Assembly (NCBI GenBank): GCA_941918925.1
Contig: OW799233.1
Location: 113,705,833-113,769,832, forward strand
Direction: 5' to 3'
From: Phyto melanocephala
Lineage: Eukaryota > Arthropoda > Insecta > Diptera > Rhinophoridae
DNA length: 64,000 nt
Below are positions 1-10,925 of this stretch, in pieces. The position numbers were made by a program, and so were the translations under genes. Every line of letters begins with the position of its first letter. Position 1 is the first letter of the stretch. The notes under the pieces were generated by a model that saw nothing but the letters and a program-made list of their open reading frames with translations, was not told the DNA's origin and made no database searches.

Positions 1-599
1 TGATAGAATGAAAAAAAATTTTTCTTTTTTATTGCATTTCAATGGGAGGTGGGCGTAATAGTGGGCGTGTTATTGTAATTTTTGCAGGAAACATTTTAAA
101 TGACATAAATTACAGTAATATCAAATTTGAAGATTGTACCTAAAATATTTAAGAAAATATGGCACTTTTATGTTGAGGTTGTATGGGCGGTGGGGATAAA
201 AGTGGGCCAAAGTCCAAAATTTTATTTCGATAATGTTTGTAATAGTATAACATTCAAGTATACCAAAATTTAAAGTTATCCCTTAAGTATTACGGACAAT
301 ACGTCATTTTACAAATTTCGATTGTATAGGAGGTGAGCGTAAAAGTGGGCGAATTTTCTTAATTTTTTTTTTTAACTGGAATTGTCTTAAAAAATAACCT
401 GTGCAAAATTTCAGAACTCTGCAATGAATCCTTATATTTAATGCCGGCGTTGTCTCACTGTGCGTTCCTACTTTCAAAAATCTTTTGATGTTTTTTTTTC
501 TCAAAAAGTGAACAAAAAAACCATTTTGTTTATTTTCAATGAATTTTTTTATAATAAAAATTAAAAAAAAAATTTCTAAAAATTATTATAAGCAGCTGT

Positions 600-935
600 T
601 AGTAAAGTCTTTGACAGAAAAAAGAAATCAATGTAAAATCTTTATTCGTTTAGCTACAAAAAATATATTGTAAACCTTTCAAAACCGTAAAAAGTCAATA
701 AGTACCCATGCAATTTACTCAACTTTCTCAACCCATGCAATTTACTCAACTTCTTTAACAGTGTCCCAAAACGACAAATCTCAAGCAAAAGTCTTGAAAG
801 TTCACTAAACAATGCAAAACATTATTGTTTGTTGAGTTGCGTACTTAAATTTTTATATGTATTTCTTAAATTCAACTTTTGGCCAAATGTCAGGCTAGAT
901 TGGCAAAATACCCCTATGTGCGTCGAACATTTTTA
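600..935 (+). repeat. Dispersed repeat, copy 1 (second copy at 38230-38545)
   Basis: Shares, in the same order and orientation, CTTTATTCGTTTAGC, AAAAGTCTT, TTGTTGAGTTGCGTAC and GGCCA with the later copy, both ending near CTCTGTGCGTC / CTATGTGCGTC. A 24-bp unit (CCATGCAATTTACTCAACTT) is repeated twice in this copy, at about 707-756. No coding potential or terminal repeats recognised, so the class is unknown. Confidence 0.6.
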
Positions 936-1199
936 TATAGACTTTGACAGTTAGAATGACGAAAGAAAAAAATAGTCAACTAACGATAAATATGTGTTAA
1001 AAATATCTTCATTTGTGTTAAAAAAAAACCGTATTGACATTCCTAAAATTATTCTTTTAATTTTTTATAAATATGTATATTAAAGTAACTATAAATAAAT
1101 ACAAGTGAACTATTTCGATAACCTAGAACCATTGCAAGTATTAATTGAAAATGTTTCCACGGAATGCCTAAAGTATTTTAAATAATAAAAAAAATCCCT

Positions 1200-1205
1200 A
1201 CTTAC
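1200..1205 (-). promoter_or_regulatory. Splice donor of the PAQR4-type exon
   Basis: Read on the minus strand the sequence is CATG|GTAAGT, a near-consensus 5' splice site. It falls one base into a glycine codon, so the intron is phase 1. Reading through it gives a stop within two codons, which is why the open frame appears to end here. No matching PAQR continuation is seen in the remaining 1.2 kb, so the acceptor lies outside the window. Confidence 0.88.
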
Positions 1206-2460
1206 CATGAGTTAGTATGTTAATAGTTTCGTTGTGCCAATAAAACAGACTTAGTAGGCAGCCCTTAAATGTTTGCAATGGACGGTAACCCTTAAGAACG
1301 TAGGGATTGAACTGCAAATATTGCGGCATGTCGTGCCACTGCAATAGTTCAGCATCAACTAAACCGGATATTGGCAATCCTTTCATTTTCGAATCCGCTG
1401 TAGTTGGTGAAGGCGATGGGGAAGATGATGATGGAGAAGATGATGATGTAGATAATAAGGCAGGTGTTGTTGTAGCAGATGCTGGTGTTGTAGATGTTGT
1501 AGATGCAGATGATGAAGAAATTGAGGATGCTGATGAGTGCGATGGTGTTGTTGCTGCAGCAGCTGGTGTAGTAGTAATTGACAACGAGGTAGTAGATGAA
1601 GACAGTGGTAATAAACTAGAAGACAATTCCTTTTTAATTATTATTGTTGTTGTTGAGGAAGTGTTTCCAAATGGAAGCATTTGATTTGTTAATAATTGCT
1701 TGTTATTGCATTCCCTAAACTTTTTGGAATCTTCAGAAGCAGTCGGATTTTCAGTTCTCTCATCACCACCATCACCACCACCACCATCCTGTGTGGCTTC
1801 TTTATTCTCTCCAGTCAGCGAGACTTTTCGAAAATTTTGTATATTGTCCTTATCTTCTGCTCGATCGTCCGATTCCTTGTCTAGAAAAATATTTCCATTA
1901 CGCTTTAGTATAGGCGACGCAATCACAGACGATGTCGTTGATGTAGAATTCGATGCAGTTTTTGATGGCGATGAATCCGATGAGGTATTTTTTTTATACG
2001 TATCCTGAAGGGACATGGGAATGGTAATCGTTGATATTGCATCACCTTCAACAGCTTTAGGTTTGCTGGTGCCTTTAGAGGGTGAAGCCTGAGGTGAGGG
2101 TGATGGTGTTGGAGACAAGCATTCCACATTACTGCCCATATATTCGGCTGCATCTATAAGATGTGATAAACCATTTTTGGTAGCAGTTATGGCACTGTAA
2201 TTAGTGTCATTATTGGTGTTGGCTGTATTTAAACGCTGTCTTAAAATATTTGTATTTTCCGTTTCCGCTGTGGGTTGCTGCATAAGCGTATGCGATTGTT
2301 GGTGGTGATTATGAGCTTGCTGTTGGTGGTGTTGTGTCATCGTTCCGTTTGGGTTATTATCATTTTCGGTTGTTGTTGCTGTTGTTGGTATGGTAGTGAT
2401 GGTGGTGCTGATTGTTGTTGTATTGCTGCTGCTGCCATTGCAATCGACAGCAGTTTGCAT
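1206..2460 (-). CDS. First coding exon of a PAQR4-type seven-transmembrane receptor (partial gene)
   Basis: The exon reads as 418 full codons plus one base, then a splice donor (GGTAAGT). The PAQR core begins near residue 372 with LLQWHDMP, followed by LQFNPYVLKGYRP, a cysteine-rich turn and SLFYWHNETINILTHG. This is the entry block of the progestin/adipoQ receptor family, closest by eye to vertebrate PAQR4. The family consists of seven-helix membrane proteins, related to ceramidases, in Golgi or plasma membrane. The helices and metal-binding histidines must lie in later exons left of the window. Residues 1-360 are low complexity: runs of Thr/Ser, His/Gln and Asn, with SP-repeat patches; this is far longer than the short N-terminus of PAQR4. 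The start is supported by two in-frame TAA codons just upstream and an AAAC context before the ATG. The PAQR assignment is confident; the exact orthologue is not. Confidence 0.88.
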
Positions 2461-2770
2461 GTTTTATTACGTTTGTTATGTTTTGTTTCGTTTTATTTTC
2501 TTTTTAATATGTGTATTCGTAGTGCAAATCAAGGCATCAATTGGGAATTTTCAAATTATATTACTAATATGGGAAGCCTCGTCGGATTGTTGCTGAAATT
2601 AAATTAAATTAAATTATTTAATTTTGTTAAATAAATTTAATATTAAAATAAAGATAAAATTAAGCTTTTAATTTTTCTGTGTTTTTTTAGAGAGGTATAG
2701 AATTTTAAGTTGGTAACACTTTTTTAACTGGCAGTTTTTTTGTCAGCTGTCGAAGGATTTGGTTTGGTTT
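2461..2770 (-). other. Region upstream of the PAQR4-type start codon
   Basis: This should hold 5' UTR and perhaps a splice acceptor or promoter. On the minus strand it runs from a T-rich stretch into the ATG with two TAA codons directly before it. I could not pick out a TATA box or initiator with any confidence. The stretch at about 2600-2660 is A/T-only low-complexity sequence. Confidence 0.4.
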
Positions 2771-2779
2771 GGCATTTCA

Positions 2780-3285
2780 ACATAAATAGACTGACGCGAG
2801 AATAGCAAGGCGTGAATTCGGTGAATGGGCACAAAACAAGATTGCCGTTGATCCCGATTTTCATAAGCGAATTTTGTTAACAATGAAGTTCACTGTTGTT
2901 TGAATTGATACGTCAATAAGCAAAACTGCCATTATCCGGAGAATAATACTCAATTGTATGTTGAGACATCGTCACATCCAGAAAAACTGGTGTGGCTCGT
3001 AGAATCATTGGTCTATACTTCTAGTCAGAACGTTACAGTATATGGTGACATCAACATGAACATGTCAGACAAATTTTGCCAAAATTGATTTATCGAAGGA
3101 AACCTAATCTAATCTATGCCGATAAATCCCAAACGATTGACCACTTTAAGGACAATATTCGTCGCGGTATCGGTGATATACGGCCTTAAATATGGGAAAA
3201 ACTCATCGAAAATTAGCCCTCCAGGTAAGACTACGTCCAAGCCAGCCGTAGCAGTCATATTTTAGAAGTCATAATTAATTAGTAT
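2780..3285 (+). pseudogene. Decayed mariner-like transposase fragment
   Basis: Translating across frames gives the middle and C-terminal part of a mariner transposase: an FHKRIL stretch at about 2860, pieces around FSDEAHF/LNGYVNKQ now unrecognisable, then YADKSQTID, KDNIRRGIGDIRP and a final SRSSHILEV-like ending near 3260. Several frameshifts and stop codons interrupt it and no terminal inverted repeats are visible. It is dead sequence. The family is inferred from the order of motifs, not from a search. Confidence 0.65.
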
Positions 3286-3589
3286 GTCAAAAAATTATTT
3301 TTAGAGTTAAGTAAATTGCATGCCAATTTAAAAAATTTATCGTTGTTTTTTTCCATTTCAAGGGGATAAACCTCTTTTAAAAACACCGTTTATACGTATG
3401 CACTAATCAAAAGCATATTTTGTTAGTAAATTAAAAAAAATTTGAGCTTCATAAATACTTTCATTTTTAACTAGCATTTCGAGTTATTAGGATATAAGTA
3501 AACCTTAAAATTTTGCTTGAAATTTAATAGGTTACACCCGTAAAAAAATCAAATTTTTTAGTGAACATAAAAATTTATATTAGGTCATA

Positions 3590-4089
3590 TAAAGGGTCCG
3601 CCAAATAATTTTTTTTTTGGGAAAATGCTGCTGAAACCAAATGTTGCCAATATCCTCCTCTTCAATTTTTGTAAACAAAAATTCGTTCATCGATCGCCAT
3701 TCACTACGGCCACTCCTTGCTCATTTTCGAATAAAAATGGCCCAATTATGCCTCTGGACCAAAATCCGCACCAAACAGTGACTCGTTTTGGGTGTATCGG
3801 CTTTTCAATGTATGCGTGCGGGTTTTCTGTGCCCCAAATGCGACAATTTTTCTTGTTTACATACCCGCCAAGATCAAAATTAGCTTCATCTGAAAAGATG
3901 TTTTTTTTTTTGGCAAAATCGGCCAAAGTAATGGGGCAATATTTCCCAGCGTTGTTCAAGCATATACACAACTATATTCGTTCAGAGCAAGGACAAAACT
4001 AATTATCTGTCAAATCAGACATGAGCTAAGTGTTACTATTCACGAAATAAGCACTAGTTGAAAAAAAACGTTAGATGACGGACCCTTTA
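3590..4089 (-). mobile_element. Internally deleted mariner-like element with both inverted ends
   Basis: The left end TAAAGGGTCCGCCA and right end (read inverted) TAAAGGGTCCGTCA are terminal inverted repeats, each flanked by a TA dinucleotide as expected for Tc1/mariner insertion. The element is only 500 bp, against about 1.3 kb for a whole mariner. It keeps a middle piece of the transposase on the minus strand and has lost both the helix-turn-helix N-terminus and the C-terminus. Confidence 0.85.
3640..3971 (-). pseudogene. Mariner transposase, central fragment
   Basis: The open frame starting at 3971 holds FSDEANFDLGGYVNKKNCRIWG, then HPKRVTVWCGFWSRGIIGPFLFENE and VNGDR. This is the catalytic region around the first aspartate of mariner-type DDE transposases. 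It runs on, after a frameshift at about 3687, to a block equivalent to the segment just before the second aspartate and stops there at the element's deletion. Residues before FSDEA do not look like transposase, so no active enzyme can be made. Confidence 0.82.
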
Positions 4090-4109
4090 TATATGTGTAT
4101 TTGTGGGGG

Positions 4110-4960
4110 ATATTTCGAAGCAGACCACTACAATTTAGAATTCCTTTCGACTCCCAATGGTCCCCAACGATACCAATCGGCATCCCCTCTTTGACTGAAT
4201 TCCGTCCCACTACCACGTTCCCGATCGACTAAGAAACAATATCACACAGCGTCTGGTCATTGCCAACAATCCTTATCGCACAATCTTTTGCAATTTTCAG
4301 CATATTCTTTAGACTGAGAACCTTTATAGCATCCATACTTAATAATGCCTGTCAGTTATCTTGAATCATCTGCTAGCCAAAGCTGAGCATTCGCAAACTA
4401 CATGCCCTGCAAGATGATCTTTAAAGCTACCGTATCCCGTTACCAACGTAGTTAATTACCTCATCGTACTACGATTAAATCCAAACAACTTTATTGCACC
4501 TCTACTATGAGGCTTCTTCAATACCTTCCCAAAAATGGGTCTCCCGTCCATCTTTATAAGTTTAAAAAGTTTATCCATTGAAAGACCTTTGCTCACACCA
4601 ATCTATCACCCAGTGAAATTCTGGTTTCAGGTCCACAGAATATTGTCACACATTCCTAAGTTTATCCGCATCATCATTTTTAGCTGGACCCACGTATCCC
4701 ACATCACTGTCCTATCATTTATAAAAGCAGACCTATTAAGCCTGAGAATATACTCAAGCATCAAGAGGAATTCGCATCCATCCTTCACATCTCAATCTGA
4801 TAAACGGACACGTACTTCCACAGACTCAGGGAATATGTCTGACTTAATAAGTGTACACCAAAACGTGCCCTTCCGCTCATCACCAAAGATACTAATATCA
4901 CTATCTATCCACTGATCGATCGGCTTTTGATGAATCCTTTCGACTTCATGCGGTCAATCG
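4110..4960 (-). pseudogene. Probable remnant of a LINE RNase H/C-terminal region
   Basis: This block is clearly less A/T-rich than its surroundings, which suggests former coding sequence. On the minus strand several frames contain retroelement-like phrases, notably LTTLVTGYGSFKDHL at about 4400-4460. That resembles the TGHG-F--HL motif after the RNase H domain of R1/I-type LINEs. Many stop codons and shifts are present and no zinc-knuckle cysteines can be aligned. A decayed coding sequence of another sort is possible. Confidence 0.4.
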
Positions 4961-6502
4961 GTATCTAACCTTTTTATATAAAAGTTTCAGGTTTTTTCTA
5001 TGCCTCAAATTCAACCCATATTAGTAAATAACTAACTAAATACTCAATAAAGTTTTATATATCATAAGATATTGCTCAACTATCCTGAATTACCTGAAAT
5101 TTCATTCAGCACTCAGAAGATATTAGCCAACTAGAAGATGTACTTTTTTGAAACAAAGGGAGCTGCAATGACCATTAGAAAATATTGTTGTGTTATGGGA
5201 TATTTTAAAAGTCTTTGTACTAGATTTTACTTATGTTCTGTTCTGCTAAGCAGAGTTTAAGTAGAGCTTAAGGTAAAAAGCGATATGTCCCAAAAAAAAA
5301 TCTTCTATACCAAAGCGAAATTAGGTATTCCTTCTGCACTTTTAACATACTATTTCAGCAGTAAAAAAGGGCAATAAATTTAATTAAATGAATTTATTTT
5401 TACTTTCCCAATGAAGGCCTAAGAAAGTTTTAAAAGAGAAATTTAAAAAAGGGACGAAGTGGAACATCATGTGCCTTTTACAAAGGCTCATATCAGTCAA
5501 TATTTAATTTTCGAAACACTACTGGTTAGTCAGAGTTACTGCTATTGATTACTGTAAGGTTTTCTAAAAAATTTTAAATACAATAATACCATTGCAAAAG
5601 TTTTCCTACTAAAAACAAAAGGATACTTTGAATGTTATGCCCAAAATCATGTTAAACTATTGGTTATCTATTGCATAATTTAGTGGTTATGCAAAACTTT
5701 TAAAAAGACCTTTAGCAACAAGGGTATAATGGTTAAGCTTATGCAAATTTTTTATAAAACAACAAAAACAAGTTTTAACAAAATTTTTTGAGCAAATGAC
5801 GGATTATTTGAATACCTGTCAAAATTTACTGGATTAAAATTCGCTAAACAACAAATTAATATTCCATGTTCCATCAGTACTTTAAATTTAATAAAATTAA
5901 AATTTTCTATAAAAAGTTTTGTTAAGGGAATACAAAAGATCCCATTAACTAAAATACAGTCTATCATCAACAAGTTTTTGTGTTTGTATATGTTTTACCC
6001 GCAGTTTGCGGTAAGAGTGTCGTAACCTAGAAATAATTAAATTCTAACATCAACTTTGTAACTCATTAGAATGTCCTGTAATACAAATAAATACACACAT
6101 GAATATATACATTTCTACAAACACACCTATAGGGATATACTTTCATTTGTGTGTATGTAAACTCACTAGGATTTGTTTACCTGTTAATTACAAGTTTTTC
6201 CCCTTTTACACGTTTTTGTTTGTATTTGTGTGTGCTCTAATAGTGATTATGAGTGTCTAATGACTATATAAATATAATTGCAATTAGACAGCATACTGTT
6301 CATTAGAAGGGTTTATAGTAATTTAATACTCTATGTATAACTTACAATTTCCACTGAATTGAAATGAAAATAATTAAACTTTCCAAAATTTAAATAAGAA
6401 AACTTGTAGATGATTAATATTTTAACATATTTTAATTAAGAACGTTAATTTATGATTTTTGAAGGCACGTAAGATAAGTTTAGTTTTAAAAGTAAAACAA
6501 AA
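4961..6502. other. A/T-rich intergenic DNA, no gene seen
   Basis: Only short chance open frames (the longest 73 codons at 5752-5973, minus strand). No terminal repeats, coding motifs or tandem repeats recognised. Confidence 0.5.

Positions 6503-6549
<47 letters not shown>
6503..6549 (+). repeat. ATT trinucleotide microsatellite
   Basis: An unbroken run of about 15 ATT units. It lies just before the start of a DINE-1-like element and gives a meaningless poly-isoleucine open frame on the minus strand. Confidence 0.98.
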
Positions 6550-7491
6550 GTTTTTAGTTTTCAGTGGTGCCAAGGGTAAATATAACTTTTTCATTCCGTT
6601 TAAAATTTCATTTCTAACCTCACAAAAGTGATACTCATGAAAGTTGAATTGGGGAGTCAAAGGAGCGAGATTGGTTTGTCCATCAATCCATGTTTTGGTT
6701 AAAATCAACTATCAGAAGCCACCACATGCTACACAGACCTGCATGCGTACGCAAAGAAAAACCATTGTTACGATATGATAACGATGGTCATACTAAATTC
6801 GCTATAACAATATTTGGTTGTCGAAAACAAGTAATAGTAATTTTTATTTTATTTCATCATATATTTTGTCACGATAACCAAGCACTTGTTTGCATTGTAT
6901 CATTTTAGTTTATTTCTCCTAAAAATTTTGATATGGTTGTTTAAAAAAAACTAATCATTAAATAATAGGTGAGACAACAGTATGGTTACAAAACAATCAA
7001 GCTATGATTTTCTTTAACAACAATTTGATTTCCACCGTTCTTCTTCTTGCTGAATACATTTTTTTTTATTTTAATAGTTTAAGATGTCAAAAAATATACA
7101 CAAAATTTGTGAAAACTTGAAAATAAACAAGAAAATTTTTAAAAAATATTGGTAAAAAAATTGCAATTAAAAAGGTAAGTCAAACATTAACGCAACTAAC
7201 AGCTTAAGATAATAAGTTGCCGTAAAAAAAGCAAGAATTGTCAATTTCAACTGTAGTCATATACATATAATGTTATTGCATTATGCTTCAGTTAATTATA
7301 ATAATGATAACTGGTAACCATTATTTGTTTTAATGATAATCATACAATTCAATCATAGTATGTTGCTCTTTGATTATGGTTACCACAACTATATTTTTTC
7401 TATGCGTCTGGTATTAGTATTTTTGAAATATACGGGAATGAATCGTTATTGAAATCTGGCACAATCAGTCGATATGTATCTGGGATAGAAG

Positions 7492-8759
7492 CAGTGATGC
7501 CAGAGCTTGAATAGCAAAAATGGCTAAAATTCCGGAAAAAAATTACTAAAAACTAGCTAAAAAATGGCTAAATGTTTTAAATAGAAAGTTTTCAATATTT
7601 GAATAAAAAAATAAGAAAAATTTATTTTAAAAGAAAAATAAAAAAATTTAAGACCGTTTGTAATATACTCAATATATCTTTGACAAGTTCTAAAGTACAA
7701 GAATTGTTATAATGGTGTTAAAAGGACCAATTATCATCAGCATCTAGCTCGCTATTATTGTCATTGTCATCTTAACTTTCTTTAGATTCTATCAATTTAA
7801 GATAATTATGTGCTACTTCATATTGATAACAGCATTTATCAATCATTTTTAAGTCGTATCTTAAAAAAAGCATATAGAAAAAATAAAATATTGGTCATTC
7901 GAAATAAACCAAACTCTCTACAATCTTTATAAGTCAATATTGAATGTGCCATACATGACATACGACTTGAGTTAGTGGAAAAAATGCTCGAAAATTGCGT
8001 TCATCGAATTCGTTCCTACAGAAGAAGTCGTGGAGACCATTTGAATGACGTTTTATTTAGAACTTAATTGTATCGATTGTACTTGACTTTAAATAAAAAA
8101 CTTTTGAATTTCCTTAACAATAAGTGTGTGTTTTTTTAAAGAAATCTCATCACTCTTATTAGAAAACCTTTTACATAGCTAATGTATTCTCCTGCTGTTG
8201 TAGTTTAAAATTCACTAGATTAAAAAAGGCCTAAAGGCTTGGTCTCGATAATATGTATATCCAATACCATTTATGGGTTTATCTGTTTCAGAGTGAATAG
8301 TTAAATCATATAATTTTGCACTAATTTCACATTTACAATATTTACAAAAACTTTTTAACTTCTGTAATCTATTCTTTTAATTTTGGGTGGGGTTACAATT
8401 CCCTCATAAGCTTCTGGGAATATTTTGTTTATTTTTCTTAAATTTCTTTTCTTATTTATTTTATTAAATACACGTGCTTGGTTGATTTTTTTACTGATTG
8501 ATTGCTTGTTTGTTTGTTTATATACTATTTTAAAGAGGTTCCCATCGATGCAACTTTTAGCAGTTAAAAAACATTGTTTTATAAAAGCGTTTTTCACTAT
8601 TTAGGAAACGAAATAACAACAAAACTTAAAAGCTAAAAACAAAAAATGGCTAAAAAAGGCTAAAAAGGCTAAAAAATATCTAGGAATGGCTAAAACAATG
8701 GCTAAGCATGTTCAAAAATGGCTAAATCTAGCCATAAAATAGCTAAATTGCCAACACTG
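7492..8759. mobile_element. hAT-type element with 8-bp target duplication
   Basis: Ends are CAGTGATGCC on the left and, inverted, CAGTGTTGGC on the right, the typical hAT terminal motif. Flanks are GATAGAAG and GATACAAG, an 8-bp duplication with one change. Many copies of ATGGCTAAA crowd both ends (about 7515-7575 and 8640-8750), probably subterminal transposase-binding repeats. No hAT transposase is recognisable inside, so the copy is non-autonomous. It contains a mariner tail. Confidence 0.82.
7900..8175 (+). pseudogene. C-terminal end of a mariner transposase
   Basis: Reads LVEKMLENCVHRIRSYRRSRGDHLND followed by VLFRT and a stop at about 8065, the usual end of a mariner transposase (the arginine-rich RRSRGGH motif). 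The following 110 bp of 3' sequence matches the piece at 40063-40275, so both come from one family. The N-terminal two thirds are missing. Confidence 0.65.
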
Positions 8760-8861
8760 GATACAAGCAAGTTATTACCACAAAAGTAAACATTTTTAAG
8801 CCGTCGTATAATTTTTAGACACCCTTGTTACTATTTAGGGGGGGTGCTTTAATACCATGTG

Positions 8862-8962
8862 AGATAAGGCCATGATGGCTTTATCTCTCATTCAATAGAG
8901 AGATAAACCTTTTTTATTTTTTTTTAATTTGAATGAGAGGTAAAGCCATCATGGCCTTATCT
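8862..8962. repeat. Long inverted repeat (hairpin)
   Basis: Two arms of about 34 bp, beginning AGATAAGGCCATGATGGC on the left and its complement on the right, separated by about 33 bp of A/T-rich loop. Only two or three mismatches are visible. Half an arm (ATGGCTTTATCTCTCATT) is repeated again at about 8984-9002. Each arm holds a smaller palindrome, GCCATGATGGC. It may be a tiny foldback MITE; no target duplication is evident. Confidence 0.85.
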
Positions 8963-9077
8963 AACATTAGCAATATTAGAAAATGGCTTTATCTCTCATT
9001 TCAGTTTTGAAGAACTTTTGCATTTTACATTGATTAATACTTTTCTTATTATTATAATTAATTAATTTTTATTCTTG

Positions 9078-9185
9078 TGACGCACGCAGGAAAACTTTAT
9101 TCAGCGAAGCCACCTGCCGCGTCCAACTGGAGGAGAAAACCCGTAAGCACGGCCGCTGGCCGCAACGTAGAAAAACTTTAGTATG
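9078..9185. other. Short GC-rich island
   Basis: About 100 bp with many CG dinucleotides (ACCTGCCGCG, GGCCGCTGGCCGC) in otherwise A/T-rich DNA. No open frame, tRNA fold or repeat partner was recognised. Confidence 0.6.
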
Positions 9186-9441
9186 AGAAGCCAGATTCCA
9201 ATAATAATAACATTCTGTAAAAAAATGTCTGTACAAAATGTAACTGTATTTTTGACTTTATCAGCATTTATGAAAGATATTTAGAGTACGAACACGAATA
9301 CTTAACAACAAAAAAGAAAATAGTAATAATAACAACATATACATACTTATGTATGTACATAAAACACATAGTTGCACAATAACAAATGTAAACAAAATGT
9401 TTGCAGAACGTTTCTAGTTGTTGCTATATCGTAAATCTTTT

Positions 9442-10428
9442 TATACCCTTCACCTGTGGTGCACAAGGGTATATATAGATTTGTCATTCCGTTTGAAATT
9501 TCTACAATTTTCATTTCCGACCCCATAAAGTATATATTTTCTGAAAGCTTATGATTAGAGGAGTCGATTTTGCCCTGACCGTCAATCCGTCTGTCCGTGT
9601 GTTGGTTGAAATCAACTTTTAGAAGCAGCCATATGTTCTTCAGATATCCGTATGGTATTAATCTTTTGGAAATATCCGGCATTGAATCGCTATTGAAATT
9701 CAGCACAATCGCCCTATAACTTTCTAAGATATGAGCAAATAAACACGACTGCCTCTGTTTTTCCCATATTTTTACCACCAAAATTAAAACTTTTCAGCCA
9801 TAGAACAATTTGCTACTAAATATTTGTAGATTTAATATGCCTCTAGAGATATTCGTGAAAAATTTCGGATAAAGCGTGCTGTAATCGGTAAAGTTATAGG
9901 CAAACAACTTTTGTTTAAATATATACTCCAAAAATTTACAAACTAAAATCAATTTTTTTCAGCTTCTAGACAACCGAGAGAGTCAATATTGGTATTACCT
10001 GAAAGGACTTAACTTAACCTGTTGGCCGCCACTACAAAATGGCGACAATAAATTTATCTATGGGTCAAATCTGGTATTTTAAAATGTAACGTCTTTCAGC
10101 CCCTCAATATTGGTATCAAATGAATGATCTTGACCAGTAAAATACAGTAAATTATTAAAAAATATAAAATCTAAGATGGCGTCTAAAACAAAATGGCGGA
10201 ACAAATATTTTTAACCCCATCAATATGGGTATTAAATGAAAGGGCTTGACTAGTAGAATACAGATAACTACGTAAAAATTCAAAATCAAGGATGGCGTTG
10301 GAAATAATAAGGAAAAATGGCGTATAACATGAAATATAGGTTAAGCTACGATGTGGGATTATACTTATGTACATGATTGTGAAGGGTATTATCAAATTCA
10401 GCACGGCCGATTATAACACTCTTACTTG
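9442..10428 (+). mobile_element. DINE-1-like element, type 1, nearly complete
   Basis: The start TATACCCTTCACC can pair with AAGGGTATA 15 bp later. Next comes the conserved ACCCCATAAAGTATATAT block, a GTCCGTCTGTCCG-like stretch, then GGCG/CAAAATGGC repeats. Near the end lie GTGAAGGGTAT, a hairpin (GCACGGCCGA) and the terminus CTTACTTG. It sits between two T residues. These traits match DINE-1/Helentron-associated elements, which encode no protein. The DINE-1 link rests on remembered similarity of the core block. Confidence 0.8.
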
Positions 10429-10499
10429 TAAGATTTATATTTGTTTTAAATGAATGAATGAGTGTAGAGGGTGTAGAGTGTTTTTTTTTTAGAGATGTA

Positions 10500-10925
10500 G
10501 ATCTGTTTTCAAATAAAACACAACATATTCGATGCTCACAAATTATTTGGCATTTAATATTTAAAAATAATTTATTGGCATATGGGCCCTGCGATTGCGC
10601 CATTTGTATGCCATCCTGACGGTGGAACTTTGAATCATTTTTTCAAGCAAATTTAGTAGAATTTCGTCAAAAGTTCGTCGAATGTTAGCTTCTAAATGAT
10701 TAATCATTGATGGTTTATTAACATATAATATAGTTTTTATGTAGTCTCACAAAAAGTAGTTGAAGGTATTAAATCACATAAACAAGGTGCACAATTTACA
10801 GGTCCATTTCTTCAGATACATCGATTACCAAATGTTTGGCTCAACAAAGTGATGGTTTCACGCGATGTATGGCATGATACGACGTCTTGTTGGAACCATT
10901 TCTTCTCTAAATGATTTGTAATGAA
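10500..10925 (-). pseudogene. Mariner transposase, C-terminal half, decayed
   Basis: On the minus strand the order is VWFQQD, then CHTSRETI, LLSQTFGNR, NGPVN, a degraded CDLTPLDYF, then INHLEANIRR-like text and a basic end. This covers the second aspartate and the C-terminus of a mariner-type DDE enzyme. The usual GATCH after WFQQD reads VVSCH. Stops and shifts break it throughout, and no terminal repeats are visible. Confidence 0.7.

Larger units (their letters stand above)
1..1205 (-). other. Start of an intron of the PAQR4-type gene, filled with repeats
   Basis: This follows the donor on the minus strand. The stretch 1-480 has the GGGCGT/GTGGGCG-rich text and the phrase GCAAAATTTCAGAA also found inside the DINE-1-like copies at 48.5-51.3 kb. 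The part 600-935 matches 38.2-38.5 kb. Open frames here are short and resemble nothing known. Confidence 0.7.
6560..8845 (+). mobile_element. DINE-1-like element, interrupted
   Basis: The left part (about 6560-6735) holds the family text: a CAAGGGTA start, CATTCCGTTT, a TTAAAATCAAC stretch and AGAAGC. It resumes at about 7385-7491 (GAATCGTTATTGAAAT) and 8760-8845. The gap at 7492-8759 is a hAT element with its own target duplication. The gap at about 6735-7385 is another insertion or divergence that I could not class. The 3' hairpin typical of the family is not preserved. Confidence 0.6.

Noticed and set aside
1307..2607. Several plus-strand frames rich in Asp/Val and Leu/Ser opposite the PAQR4-type exon
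   Set aside because: They are mirror images of the low-complexity coding repeats on the minus strand.
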